Assembly: GCF_900113605.1 (NCBI RefSeq)
Contig: NZ_FOPY01000005.1
Location: 1 to 64,000, forward strand
Length of the DNA stretch: 64,000 nucleotides
Source: Modicisalibacter xianhensis
Lineage (GTDB): Bacteria; Pseudomonadota; Gammaproteobacteria; Pseudomonadales; Halomonadaceae
Reading direction: 5' to 3'
A program made the translations under genes and the position numbers. Position 1 is the first letter of the stretch. The number at the start of each line of letters is the position of its first letter. The notes below the pieces were generated by a model. The model saw nothing but the letters and a program-made list of their open reading frames with translations, made no database searches and was not told the origin of the DNA. Shown one piece after another: positions 9,321 to 18,007 of this stretch.

Positions 9321-9362
9321 GCATGGCCCTGGCGCACCGGAGCGGTATCGCCAGGGCCATGC
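9321..9362. terminator. Hairpin between gbcB and fdsG
   Basis: Perfect 14-bp arms at 9321-9334 and 9349-9362 with a 14-base loop lie downstream of gbcB and upstream of fdsG, both on the minus strand. There is no T-run, so this may be a partial terminator or an mRNA-stabilising structure that separates gbcB from the fds operon. Confidence 0.6.
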
Positions 9363-9392
9363 ATGAAACGTTGACGGCAGTGCTAGCGCTGC

Positions 9393-10499
9393 CTAGAAAT
9401 CGACGACCAGATTGCCCTTTGGCCGACTGCAACAAGACAGGATGTATCCCTCTTCGATATCCTCATCGGTAATCCCGCCGTTGTGATCCATGTCCACTTC
9501 GCCGGACTTGAGCCCGACACGGCAGGTACCGCAAATCCCCATGCCACAGGCCTTGGGAATATGCAGGCCGAGCTTCGATGCCGCCGCATGCACGGTCTCG
9601 CCAGGCTGGATACGCACGCTTTTCCCCGAGCCGGCAAACTCGACGCACAGCAGATCCGCGTAATCGATATCTTCGGCTTCTGCCTCGGCCTGTTCGGCCA
9701 GTTCAAGCACGTCCTCACGCACATCCAGCGGCGTAGCGCCAAAGGATTCCTCGTGATAATGGCTCATGTCGAAGCCGTTGCTGCGCAGAATATTCTTGAT
9801 GGCGTTCATGTACGGCGTCGGGCCGCAGCAGAATATCTCCCGTTCCAGGAAGTCGGGCACCATCAACTCCAGCATGGGCTGTGTCAGGTAGCCGCGATAA
9901 CCGGCCCACGCCTCGCCGATGTCATCCTTGTTTTCACAGACGATATGCAGCTTGAACTCGGGTATGCGGGAGAACATGTGCACGAGCTCGCGGTGATAGA
10001 TCACATCGCGTGGCGCTCGGGCACTATGGATGAACTCGACATCGACATTAGCATTGGTGTCGAAGAACCAGCGCGTCATCGACATCAGCGGTGTGATGCC
10101 CACACCGCCGGAGAGAAACAGCACCTTGTCGGCCGGAAAGTCGATCGAGTTGAAATTGCCGACTGGCCCGTGCACCACCAACTCGTCGCCAACCTTGAGG
10201 TTTTCGTGCAACCAGTTGGAAACCTTGCCGCCCGGCACCCGCTTGACGGTGATCGAGAAGCTATAGGGAATCGACGGTGAACTGGAGATGGTATACGAGC
10301 GCATGATTGGCTCGTTGTCGATCTCCAACTCCAGGGTCACGAACTGGCCCGGTTTGAAGAAGAACAGCACGGGCTGTTCTGCCATGAAGCAGAACGTGCG
10401 TACATCCCAGGTTTCCTGAATCACCTTGACGCAGCGAACCGAATGGCGACCGTTGGTCCAGGTCTGGGTCGTGACCGGATTGAAGAAGTTCATTGTCAT
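9393..10499 (-). CDS. gbcB: Glycine betaine monooxygenase reductase subunit
   Basis: This reductase passes electrons from NAD(P)H to the Rieske oxygenase GbcA, which demethylates glycine betaine to dimethylglycine and formaldehyde. The 368-residue protein has an FAD domain with RSYTISSSPS, an NAD domain with GGVGITPLMSM and CCGPTPYMN, and a C-terminal plant-type [2Fe-2S] ferredoxin domain with CGMGICGTCRVGLKSG and a later SCCSRPKG. The order FAD, NAD, ferredoxin matches GbcB. It is divergent from gbcA across 362 bases, so one control region could serve both. Confidence 0.95.
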   Translation of the reverse strand: MTMNFFNPVTTQTWTNGRHSVRCVKVIQETWDVRTFCFMAEQPVLFFFKPGQFVTLELEIDNEPIMRSYTISSSPSIPYSFSITVKRVPGGKVSNWLHENLKVGDELVVHGPVGNFNSIDFPADKVLFLSGGVGITPLMSMTRWFFDTNANVDVEFIHSARAPRDVIYHRELVHMFSRIPEFKLHIVCENKDDIGEAWAGYRGYLTQPMLELMVPDFLEREIFCCGPTPYMNAIKNILRSNGFDMSHYHEESFGATPLDVREDVLELAEQAEAEAEDIDYADLLCVEFAGSGKSVRIQPGETVHAAASKLGLHIPKACGMGICGTCRVGLKSGEVDMDHNGGITDEDIEEGYILSCCSRPKGNLVVDF

Positions 10500-10861
10500 C
10501 GTTGTCTCTGCCTGGCAGTGCCGTGGCTATGCCTCCACCGGCCCGTCACATCCGTACGGTCCAGCGCCCTTTCATGCTCGCATTCTGGGTACGCACTGAT
10601 GGGTCGGCTTGTCTGGCAGCGACATACACATGTCTCCCCCACCCATCCCCGCGCCGTGACACGCTGGCCAAGTCGCCGTTACGCCACCTGAGGTCGTGAA
10701 TAGACAATTGACAGGGTCGCGCATGTACCACAATCGCCATCACTTACCAATCCCAGATCGCTCCATGCATCAATGCCAGGCCTCTGACGACAACAACATC
10801 AACCCATGACCGCACCACCGCCGCTCTCGCGGGGAAGCGGCGCTACAAAAGGATATTTGGT
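10500..10861. promoter_or_regulatory. Divergent gbcA-gbcB control region
   Basis: This 362-base region separates divergent gbcB and gbcA and must hold both promoters. A TTGACA at 10708-10713 could be the -35 of gbcA, but the hexamer 17 bases on (CAATCG) is a poor -10, as is common for promoters needing an AraC-family activator. GbdR binding here is inferred from the known Pseudomonas regulon; I could not assign a site by eye. Confidence 0.45.
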
Positions 10862-12148
10862 ATGGACCTGATAGCGACTCACGAACTGGACGACCCCTTG
10901 GCCAAGGCTCGCGAGGCGACTGCCGACATGCTGCAGGCGAGGGCCCGCAACTTTTCGCTTCCCCAACCGTTCTACAACGATGCCCGGCTATTCGCACTCG
11001 ACATGCAGGAGATCTTCGAGAAGGAATGGCTGTTCGCAGGCATGACCTGCGAAATCCCCGCCAAGGGCAGCTTCATGACCCTTGATGTCGGCAGCAACCC
11101 GATCATCATCGTGCGCGGTAACGACGGTCATGTGCATGCCTTTCACAATGTCTGCCGTCATCGCGGCTCACGCCTGTGTGTCAAGGACAAGGGCAAGGTG
11201 GCCAAGCTGGTCTGCCCCTACCATCAGTGGACCTACGAACTCGATGGACGACTGCTTTTTGCCGGCAGCGACATGGGCAGCGACTTTGACCTCGCCAGTT
11301 ACGGCCTGAAGCCGGTCAACGTGAAAACGGCCGGAGGCTTCATCTTCATCAACCTGAGCGAGAACCCGCCGGCCATCGACGATTTCCTGGTGACGCTGGA
11401 GCACTATCTCGAGCCGTACCAGATGGACAACGTCAAGGTCGCCGTGGAATCGAGTATCGTCGAGCAGGCCAACTGGAAGCTGGTGATCGAGAACAACCGC
11501 GAGTGCTACCACTGCAACGGCTCCCACCCGGAGTTGCTCAACTCCTTGCAGGAATTCGACGACACCGAAGACCCTCGCGCCACGCCAGCCTACAAGTCAC
11601 TGGTCGCACGCAAGCAGGCGGATTGGGACAACGAGCAGGTCCCCTGGCAGTTGAAGCGTTTCGGCAAGCGCAACCGCCTGACCCGTACCCCGCTGCTGGA
11701 TGGCATCGTCTCGATGACCATGGACGGCCAGCCGGGCTGCAAGAAGCTGATGGGGCGCCTGACGAGCCCGGACATGGGCTCGCTGCGTATCCTGCACCTG
11801 CCCAATTCGTGGAATCACTTCATGGGGGACCACTCCATCGTGTTCCGCGTGCTGCCGCTGGGCCCGCAGCAGACGATGGTCACCACCAAATGGCTGGTCC
11901 ACAAGGATGCCGTGGAAGGCGTCGATTACGATCCCGAGCAGCTTCGCCGGGTATGGGACGCCACCAACGATCAGGACCGGCGCCTGGCCGAGGAGAATCA
12001 GCGTGGCATCAACTCGAAGGCTTACCAGCCCGGCCCCTACTCCGAGACCTACGAGTTCGGTGTCATCGATTTCATCGACTGGTATGCCGAGCGATTGCTG
12101 ACCAACCTGGACCAGGACGCACCCACGCTGCACGTGGCAAAAGGCTGA
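10862..12148 (+). CDS. gbcA: Glycine betaine monooxygenase, Rieske oxygenase subunit
   Basis: Oxygenase component that demethylates glycine betaine to N,N-dimethylglycine and formaldehyde using O2 and electrons from GbcB. The 428-residue protein has the Rieske [2Fe-2S] motif CRHRGS (Cys 98, His 100) and CPYHQW (Cys 118, His 121), then the mononuclear-iron motif NNRECYHCNGSHPELL. Closely related family members act on choline, carnitine or stachydrine. The divergent gbcB and the downstream dgc-etf-gbdR cluster support betaine as the substrate. Confidence 0.95.
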   Translation: MDLIATHELDDPLAKAREATADMLQARARNFSLPQPFYNDARLFALDMQEIFEKEWLFAGMTCEIPAKGSFMTLDVGSNPIIIVRGNDGHVHAFHNVCRHRGSRLCVKDKGKVAKLVCPYHQWTYELDGRLLFAGSDMGSDFDLASYGLKPVNVKTAGGFIFINLSENPPAIDDFLVTLEHYLEPYQMDNVKVAVESSIVEQANWKLVIENNRECYHCNGSHPELLNSLQEFDDTEDPRATPAYKSLVARKQADWDNEQVPWQLKRFGKRNRLTRTPLLDGIVSMTMDGQPGCKKLMGRLTSPDMGSLRILHLPNSWNHFMGDHSIVFRVLPLGPQQTMVTTKWLVHKDAVEGVDYDPEQLRRVWDATNDQDRRLAEENQRGINSKAYQPGPYSETYEFGVIDFIDWYAERLLTNLDQDAPTLHVAKG

Positions 12149-12164
12149 ATTAGACGAGCATGAC

Positions 12165-12188
12165 ACTGGCCCGCGCAAGCGGGCCAGT
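12165..12188 (+). terminator. Terminator of gbcA
   Basis: A perfect 10-bp stem (12165-12174 and 12179-12188) with a GCAA tetraloop begins 16 bases after the gbcA stop. The following sequence is pyrimidine-rich but not a pure T-run. It also faces the end of the convergent small gene at 12223. Confidence 0.7.
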
Positions 12189-12222
12189 CCTCTCTAGATA
12201 CACCGGTTTTCGCACGAGACGC

Positions 12223-12468
12223 CTAGCGCTGGCGCAATTCCGGTAGCAGAAACCCCTCTATGGCCTGACGTACTGAAGGCAGCATGACGTCAGTATGCTC
12301 CATCAGGTCGCACACCAGCGTCTCCAACCCCGGCACACCGACCTCGACGTGTTTGCGCCGCGCCATGCGCGCGCAGGTTTCAGGACAGGCATCCTCGGGA
12401 ATACGCACGCCAAGGGCGACCAGTCGCGCCCGGAAGTCATCACCATCGATCAACTCAACGATCATCAT
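12223..12468 (-). CDS. Small conserved-looking protein of unknown function
   Basis: This 81-residue frame starts MMIVELIDGDDFRARLVALG and contains CPETCARMARRKHVEV. I prefer the internal start at 12466-12468 over the longer frame beginning at 12528 because AAGAGGA lies seven bases upstream. No domain is recognised. It is convergent with gbcA and divergent from the BCCT transporter, whose leader carries the same AACAACAAGAGGA string. A role linked to betaine use is only a guess from position. Confidence 0.5.
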   Translation of the reverse strand: MMIVELIDGDDFRARLVALGVRIPEDACPETCARMARRKHVEVGVPGLETLVCDLMEHTDVMLPSVRQAIEGFLLPELRQR

Positions 12469-12677
12469 GATCGGGTCCTCTTGTTGTTGTCGCCGTTCGG
12501 CTACCACTCGCCTGAAGTGTAATGCCATCCGACAGGCGATGCGCCTCCCGGCGCGGCGGTAGTTACGTCGACGTCGGTTTCAAGCAATCGCGCTACGCCG
12601 TCTCCCCCAAGAATGCAATGCAGCCGTACTTGCCGCAATGGCATACGGCCGACTGCACAACAACAAGAGGACAACCT

Positions 12678-14270
12678 ATGGACCAAGATGATCCGGTCCT
12701 GGCCCCCGGCCAGGATAACAAGCAAGTCATGGGGCTGGATTTTCATAACCCCGTCTTTCCCCTGTCTGCCGTCGCCATCCTGGGATTTATCATCTATGCG
12801 CTGATTTATCCCGATGCTGCCAGCGGCCAACTCGGCCTGGCCAAGAACTGGTCGATCGAACACTTCGACTGGCTGTTCATGATTGCCGGCAATGTCTTCG
12901 TGGTATTCTGCATCGCCTTGATTTTTCTGCCGGTGGGGCGCATCCGGCTGGGCGGCAGCGACGCCAAGCCGGAATTTTCACGGATGTCCTGGTTTGCCAT
13001 GCTGTTCGCGGCAGGCATGGGCATCGGCTTGATGTTCTGGAGCGTCGCCGAACCGGTCGCCTACTACACCGACTGGTACGGCACGCCCCTCAACACGCCC
13101 GCCGGCACACCGGAAGGCGCCAGCGCGGCCATGGGCGCCACGATGTTCCACTGGGGTTTGCACCCTTGGGCCATCTACGCCGTGGTAGGACTGTCGCTGG
13201 CCTTCTTCGCCTATAACAAGGGGCTGCCGCTGACGCTGCGCTCGGCGTTCTATCCCCTGCTGGGCGAGCGCACGCGCGGCTGGGCAGGCCACATCGTCGA
13301 TATTCTTGCCGTCCTGGCGACGATCTTCGGCCTGGCCACCTCGCTTGGCTTCGGCGCCTCCCAGGCCGCAGGCGGCCTGGCCTATCTGTTCGACGTCCCC
13401 AATACCATCGGTACGCAACTGGCGATCATCGTCGTGGTGACCGCCATCGCCCTGTTCTCGGTGTGGCGGGGTATCGATGGCGGGGTCAAGCTGTTCTCGA
13501 ACATCAACATGGTGATCGCCGCAGTCCTGCTTCTGTTCGTGGTCTTTGCCGGCCCCACCCTGATGATCGTCACAGGATTTGGCACCACCGCCCTGGACTA
13601 CCTGGGACACATCCTGCCGCTGTCGAACTGGATCGGTCGCGACGATGGCACCTGGTACCACGGCTGGACAATCTTCTACTGGGCATGGTGGATTTCCTGG
13701 TCACCGTTCGTCGGCATGTTCATTGCCCGGGTATCGCGCGGCCGCACGGTGCGCGAATTCCTGATCGCCGTGCTGCTGGTACCGACGCTGGTCACACTGG
13801 TATGGATGAGCGCATTTGGCGGTACCGCGCTCTTCCAGGCAGCCAACGGTGTCGGCGAACTGGCCAATGGCATCGGCGACGTTTCGCTGGCGATGTTCCA
13901 CATGCTCGAACAGTTGCCATTGACCAGCCTGACGTCGACGCTGGCCATCATCCTGGTCCTGGTATTCTTCATCACCTCGTCGGACTCCGGCTCGCTGGTC
14001 ATCGATAACATCACCGCTGGCGGCAAGACGGATGCGCCCAAGAGCCAACGTGTTTTCTGGGCAACGCTGGAAGGCGTGATTGCCGGTGTCCTGCTGTATG
14101 GCGGTGGCAGTACTGCGTTGGGTGCACTGCAGGCCGGGGCCGTGGCCACAGGCCTGCCCTTCACCCTGGTGCTGCTGGTGATGTGCTTCAGTCTCTACGT
14201 GGGGCTCCACAAGGAGCACCGGCAATTGGCGGCAGCGCCGAAGGGTGCCTCGCTGCAAGAGACCAAGTAG
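12678..14270 (+). CDS. BCCT-family betaine/choline/carnitine transporter
   Basis: This 530-residue membrane transporter has twelve expected helices and the BCCT signatures GMGIGLMFWSVAEP and WWISWSPFVGMFIARVSRGRTVREF. The longer open frame begins at 12522, but the start at 12678 has AAGAGGACAACCT directly upstream and gives the usual BCCT N-terminus. Family members import quaternary ammonium compounds with Na+ or H+. Beside gbcA it most likely imports glycine betaine or a precursor as carbon source or osmolyte. Which substrate, and whether it is osmotically activated, is not visible. Confidence 0.9.
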   Translation: MDQDDPVLAPGQDNKQVMGLDFHNPVFPLSAVAILGFIIYALIYPDAASGQLGLAKNWSIEHFDWLFMIAGNVFVVFCIALIFLPVGRIRLGGSDAKPEFSRMSWFAMLFAAGMGIGLMFWSVAEPVAYYTDWYGTPLNTPAGTPEGASAAMGATMFHWGLHPWAIYAVVGLSLAFFAYNKGLPLTLRSAFYPLLGERTRGWAGHIVDILAVLATIFGLATSLGFGASQAAGGLAYLFDVPNTIGTQLAIIVVVTAIALFSVWRGIDGGVKLFSNINMVIAAVLLLFVVFAGPTLMIVTGFGTTALDYLGHILPLSNWIGRDDGTWYHGWTIFYWAWWISWSPFVGMFIARVSRGRTVREFLIAVLLVPTLVTLVWMSAFGGTALFQAANGVGELANGIGDVSLAMFHMLEQLPLTSLTSTLAIILVLVFFITSSDSGSLVIDNITAGGKTDAPKSQRVFWATLEGVIAGVLLYGGGSTALGALQAGAVATGLPFTLVLLVMCFSLYVGLHKEHRQLAAAPKGASLQETK

Positions 14271-14281
14271 CCCCGACACGT

Positions 14282-14386
14282 AGGGGGATCGCCCGATGCC
14301 GTGGCGTCCCCCTCGCGTCCGGCGCGTTCCCGTGTCGTAAATGTTCTGATGTGTGCCGCTGATAGCGATGAAGCCATCAGCGGCAC
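14282..14386. other. Two hairpins between the BCCT and SSS transporter genes
   Basis: Shortly after the BCCT stop, 14282-14288 pairs with 14307-14313 (AGGGGGA/TCCCCCT, with extra inner pairs). A second perfect 11-bp inverted repeat is at 14353-14363 and 14376-14386. Neither has a T-run. The first is a likely transcription end for the transporter gene; the second lies in the leader of the SSS gene. Confidence 0.5.
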
Positions 14387-14432
14387 GCGGCATGATTTGC
14401 CGACACAACGTTAACAACCTACGGCTGTCTTC

Positions 14433-16175
14433 ATGATCTACACAACCGCAATACTGTTCAGCTTGGTCGGTTACTTCCTCATCGGTCATCTGGCGGGACG
14501 CCGGGTCAAGCATCTCGATGATTATCTGGTCGCCGGTCGCAACGCTCCGACCTTTTTCATCCTCGGCACCCTGGTCGCAAGCTATCTGAGCACCAGCGCC
14601 TTTCTCGGCGAAACCGGCTTTGCCTATCAGGGCTACCCGTTCGTGATGTTGATCTTTGCTGCCGTCAGTACCTCCGGGTGTCTGCTTGGCGCACTGGCCT
14701 TCGGACGCTACCTGCGGCGTAGCGGGGCAAGAACCGTTCCCGAATTCTTCGGTAAGCGCTTCGCTTCCCGGCGCGTCCAGATCATCGCCGGCCTGACGAC
14801 GATTTTCGGTCTCGGCGCCTACCTGCTGGGTGTCATGCAGGGGGCAGGAATCATGTTTGCCGAATTGACCGGCATGCCTTACTGGGTCGGCCTGGTGCTG
14901 GTATGGCTGACCTATACCGGGTTCATCCTCTACTCAGGTTCGCCGGGCGTCATGCTCACAGATACCGTGATGTTCGTGATCTTCTCGCTGGCCGCCCTGG
15001 GTGGCTCCATCTACATCCTCCAGGACCTGGGCGGCTGGCATGGCGTCATCGAAGGCCTGCTGAGTCAGCAAGACAAACCCGGCATTGCCCTCTGGCATGG
15101 CGTCATCGAAGGCCAGGAAGCCAGCTTTTCCACACCCGGCGAAGCGTTGACCTGGGGACTGACGCTGGGCCTGGTGTGGGCTGCAGTACTGGCAGCCAGC
15201 CCGTGGCAGTCCAGTCGCTACCTGATGGCACGCAACGAGCATGTCGTCATGCGTTCGGCCATGTTCACCGCCGTGGCGCTGGCCATCTTCTACGCACTGA
15301 TGATGGTGACCGGTGCGGCCATCAACCTTTACAACGACCAGCTCGACCCCGAGCGCGCCATGGTATGGGTGGCACTCAACGTATTGCCGACCTGGCTTGG
15401 CGTGGTCATTCTCACAGGGGTTTTTGCCGCGGGGCTCTCCTCCTGCTCGACGTTCCTGTCGATCATCGGCTTCAGTCTCTCGAATGACATTCTTCCTGCG
15501 TCGCTGGACGAGGCATCGGCTATGCGGACCAGTCGTATTGCCGTGCTTGCCGCAGGCCTGATTGCACTGGGGCTCGCCCTGTTCCAGCCGCCGGCGGTAA
15601 TGTCCGTCGTGTGGTTCGCGGCAACGTTGTTCGCTTCTTCCTGGGGCCCGGTAGCCCTGATGAGCATCTGGAGCCGCCGGATCACCGCTGCCGGCGCGGG
15701 CTGGGGCCTGGCGATAGGTTTTCTCAGCAACCTGGTTCTGTCACTGATGGTGCAGGCCGAGTGGGTCAGCCTGCCGGTCTACCTGCATCCGGTGGTGCTC
15801 AGTACACTCGTGGCCTTGGCGGCTATCCTGCTGGCCTCGCGTGCGACTCAGGTCAGCCAGGCCGAGCGGGATTATCGGGCTTTCCTGCATCAGCGCGATC
15901 CCAGTATCGAAGCCAAATGGGTGTCTGGCACCCGCTGGGTGGCAATGTGCACCATGCTGGCCGGCATCGCCGTCGGCCTCTTCCTGTGGCAACAGTACGC
16001 CGACACATTGGCTGCCCTGGCCGAGCGCTTCGTCATCCCTGGCGCGACTATCTCAGGGGCCTATCTCCTGGCTGCGGGTTGCGGCAGCATGCTGCTCGTG
16101 GCCGGCGCCGTGGGGTATTGGGTCGTTCGCCCGAGAAAGCTGAACACGCAAGGCATGCGTGCCGCCCGATCCTGA
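14433..16175 (+). CDS. Sodium:solute symporter (SSS) family protein
   Basis: The 580-residue polytopic membrane protein begins MIYTTAILFSLVGYFLIGHLAGRR and has the SSS-type DDYLVAGRNAPTFFILGTLVASYLS-like first core helix region and SGSPGVMLTDTVMFVIFSLAAL. Family members couple Na+ to uptake of solutes such as proline, pantothenate, acetate or choline; the substrate here is not identifiable. An exact 23-base direct repeat at 15035-15057 and 15092-15114 encodes WHGVIEG twice, 19 codons apart. A terminator follows the gene. Confidence 0.88.
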   Translation: MIYTTAILFSLVGYFLIGHLAGRRVKHLDDYLVAGRNAPTFFILGTLVASYLSTSAFLGETGFAYQGYPFVMLIFAAVSTSGCLLGALAFGRYLRRSGARTVPEFFGKRFASRRVQIIAGLTTIFGLGAYLLGVMQGAGIMFAELTGMPYWVGLVLVWLTYTGFILYSGSPGVMLTDTVMFVIFSLAALGGSIYILQDLGGWHGVIEGLLSQQDKPGIALWHGVIEGQEASFSTPGEALTWGLTLGLVWAAVLAASPWQSSRYLMARNEHVVMRSAMFTAVALAIFYALMMVTGAAINLYNDQLDPERAMVWVALNVLPTWLGVVILTGVFAAGLSSCSTFLSIIGFSLSNDILPASLDEASAMRTSRIAVLAAGLIALGLALFQPPAVMSVVWFAATLFASSWGPVALMSIWSRRITAAGAGWGLAIGFLSNLVLSLMVQAEWVSLPVYLHPVVLSTLVALAAILLASRATQVSQAERDYRAFLHQRDPSIEAKWVSGTRWVAMCTMLAGIAVGLFLWQQYADTLAALAERFVIPGATISGAYLLAAGCGSMLLVAGAVGYWVVRPRKLNTQGMRAARS

Positions 16176-16199
16176 TCGTTCCCGTCAATGATTGACTCC

Positions 16200-16233
16200 C
16201 CACCGCCATTCGCCGCTGGCGGTGGTTTTTTTT
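16200..16233 (+). terminator. Rho-independent terminator of the SSS symporter gene
   Basis: The stem CCACCGCC (16200-16207) with GGCGGTGG (16218-16225) is followed directly by eight Ts (16226-16233), a canonical intrinsic terminator 24 bases after the stop codon. Confidence 0.92.
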
Positions 16234-16254
16234 CAGCCGACCAGGAGTCCTGCC

Positions 16255-17139
16255 ATGTCAATGCGTCCCTACCAGCGCGGTCTCGCCATGGTATTCACTG
16301 GCATCGTCTTTCTCAGCTTCGATGGCCTGCTGGTCCGGCTTGCCGGTACGGATGGCTGGACCATCGTATTCTGGCGCGGCGTATTCATGTTCTGTGCCCT
16401 TGGCCTGGTGAGCTGCCTTCGCAACCGGCTGGCCACGTTACGCAGTCATCCTGTAGCCTCGCTGGCATCCGCCGTGCTGCTCGGATTGATCTCCGGCCTT
16501 TTCGTGCTTGCCATCATGCACGCCAGCGTAGCCAACGTCGTCGTCATCCTGAGCTCGGCACCGTTGTTCGCCGCCCTGTTCTCTCGTCTGTTCTTGCATG
16601 AGCGGGTGCCGTATCGCACCGTGATTGCGATTGCAGCCTGCATGGTCGGTATGTTGCTGGTGTTCATGGGCTCGGAGACCGGCGGCATGCTTTCAGGCAA
16701 CCTCTATGCCCTGGCAGCCGCAGCCGCCGTCGGCGGCAACCTGACCTTGCTGCGCCGCTACCCCACGATCGATCGCATACCGCTCATTGCCGGTGGAGGC
16801 ATCCTGGCAGCAGTGGTGGCATTGCCCATGGCCAGCCCCCTGGCACTCGGCGGGCAGAGCTATGGCGTATTGGCCCTCATGGGCCTCGTGCAGATGCCAC
16901 TGGCGACCGTGCTCATCAACAATGCGACTCGCTACCTGCCTTCGGCCGAGGTAGCGCTGTTCTATCTCGTCGAGACCGTCCTTGGCACGCTCTGGGTCTG
17001 GTGGCTGCTAGGGGAAGCGCCTTCGACAGCCAGCCTGCTCGGCGGTAGCGTGATCATCATGGCCTTGCTGGTTCATGCGTGGCTTGGATTGCGCAGAGAA
17101 GGCCACAACGCTATGAATTATGAAGGTAGTACCCAATGA
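16255..17139 (+). CDS. EamA/DMT-family transporter
   Basis: This 294-residue protein has about ten hydrophobic helices in two EamA repeats typical of the drug/metabolite transporter superfamily (MVFTGIVFLSFDGLLVRLAG near the N-terminus, LPSAEVALFYLVETVLGTLWVWWLLGE in the second repeat). The start at 16255 has CCAGGAGTCC upstream; the longer frame from 16192 begins inside the preceding terminator. The exported compound is unknown. It lies between betaine transport and etf genes but has its own transcription unit. Confidence 0.85.
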   Translation: MSMRPYQRGLAMVFTGIVFLSFDGLLVRLAGTDGWTIVFWRGVFMFCALGLVSCLRNRLATLRSHPVASLASAVLLGLISGLFVLAIMHASVANVVVILSSAPLFAALFSRLFLHERVPYRTVIAIAACMVGMLLVFMGSETGGMLSGNLYALAAAAAVGGNLTLLRRYPTIDRIPLIAGGGILAAVVALPMASPLALGGQSYGVLALMGLVQMPLATVLINNATRYLPSAEVALFYLVETVLGTLWVWWLLGEAPSTASLLGGSVIIMALLVHAWLGLRREGHNAMNYEGSTQ

Positions 17140-17142
17140 AAA

Positions 17143-17166
17143 GCCCCACTTGTCACCAAGTGGGGC
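17143..17166. terminator. Bidirectional terminator between EamA gene and etfB
   Basis: Perfect 10-bp arms GCCCCACTTG (17143-17152) and CAAGTGGGGC (17157-17166) with a TCAC loop lie between convergent genes. Four As before the left arm give a U-run for the minus-strand dgc-etf transcript. Confidence 0.85.
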
Positions 17167-17197
17167 AGAGCGTTACAGCTTGGCCAGGCTAATGCCC

Positions 17198-18007
17198 TCA
17201 ACGCAGTACGCCTTCCTCCTTGAGCAGGTTAAAGATCGCTTCTGCGCCCTGCTCCGGCGACACATCGCTGAGCAGTTGTCCACTACCGCTATCCGCCTTG
17301 GCCGCAGCCGCCTTGAAACGGTCGCGGGCCGAGGCCGACTTGACGATCTTGAGCCGCTTGGGCCGCTTGCGGGCTGGCTGAACGTGCCACTGCTCCTGTA
17401 GCTCATCGGGCACACTGGCGCAGGCACGCGCCGCGAGCTCCCCGCGTCGTGCCGGACCGAAGGCACTCTGACGGGCAGCCGGGGCACTGCTATCCACCGT
17501 GGCGATAGCCGGCAGGCGCACCCGCAGGCGGCGGCGTTTGCCGCGCGGCAACGCCTGCAGGACCGTGGCCACCCCCTGCTCGATGCTTTCCACTTGCGCC
17601 AGACCACTGATGACCGGCCAGCCCAGTGCCTCGGCCAGCAGGTACGGCACCAGCCCCGAGCCCTCGCCCGTCTCGGCGCGCGTCCCCGTGAGCACCAGTT
17701 GCGGCGCCATGTCGCGTAGCGACGTGACCAAGGCCGGAACGACATCGGCGCTCGAGGCTTGCTTGATGAGATTGATCTCGCCAATGCCCATGCCGAGGTA
17801 GCCGCGCAAGGCCTCTTCGTTGTCGTCGCCATTCCCCCCGGCATGCACCAACCGGACGGCGGCATCATTCAGGGACAGCGCCATTTCCACGGCGCGCGCA
17901 TCCTGATCCGCACGTCGCGCACGTGCGGTCACCGGATGGCGCCCTACGGTCACCAGGACGGCGACGTTGAGCCCGGCATGGCTCGACGACTTGGCGTCAT
18001 GCTGCAT
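17198..18007 (-). CDS. etfB: Electron transfer flavoprotein beta subunit, dimethylglycine pathway type
   Basis: This 269-residue protein is a member of the ETF beta/FixA family, with NVAVLVTVGRHPVTARARRADQDARAVEMALSL-like N-terminal sequence and the LVLTGTRAETGEGSGLVPYLLAEALGWP segment at about residues 100-130. The start at 18005-18007 has CAGGAGAAT upstream and overlaps the end of etfA by 11 bases. With EtfA it would accept electrons from DgcAB and pass them towards the quinone pool. It is the last gene of the operon. It diverges from housekeeping EtfB, as expected for the betaine-linked copy. Confidence 0.9.
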   Translation of the reverse strand: MQHDAKSSSHAGLNVAVLVTVGRHPVTARARRADQDARAVEMALSLNDAAVRLVHAGGNGDDNEEALRGYLGMGIGEINLIKQASSADVVPALVTSLRDMAPQLVLTGTRAETGEGSGLVPYLLAEALGWPVISGLAQVESIEQGVATVLQALPRGKRRRLRVRLPAIATVDSSAPAARQSAFGPARRGELAARACASVPDELQEQWHVQPARKRPKRLKIVKSASARDRFKAAAAKADSGSGQLLSDVSPEQGAEAIFNLLKEEGVLR

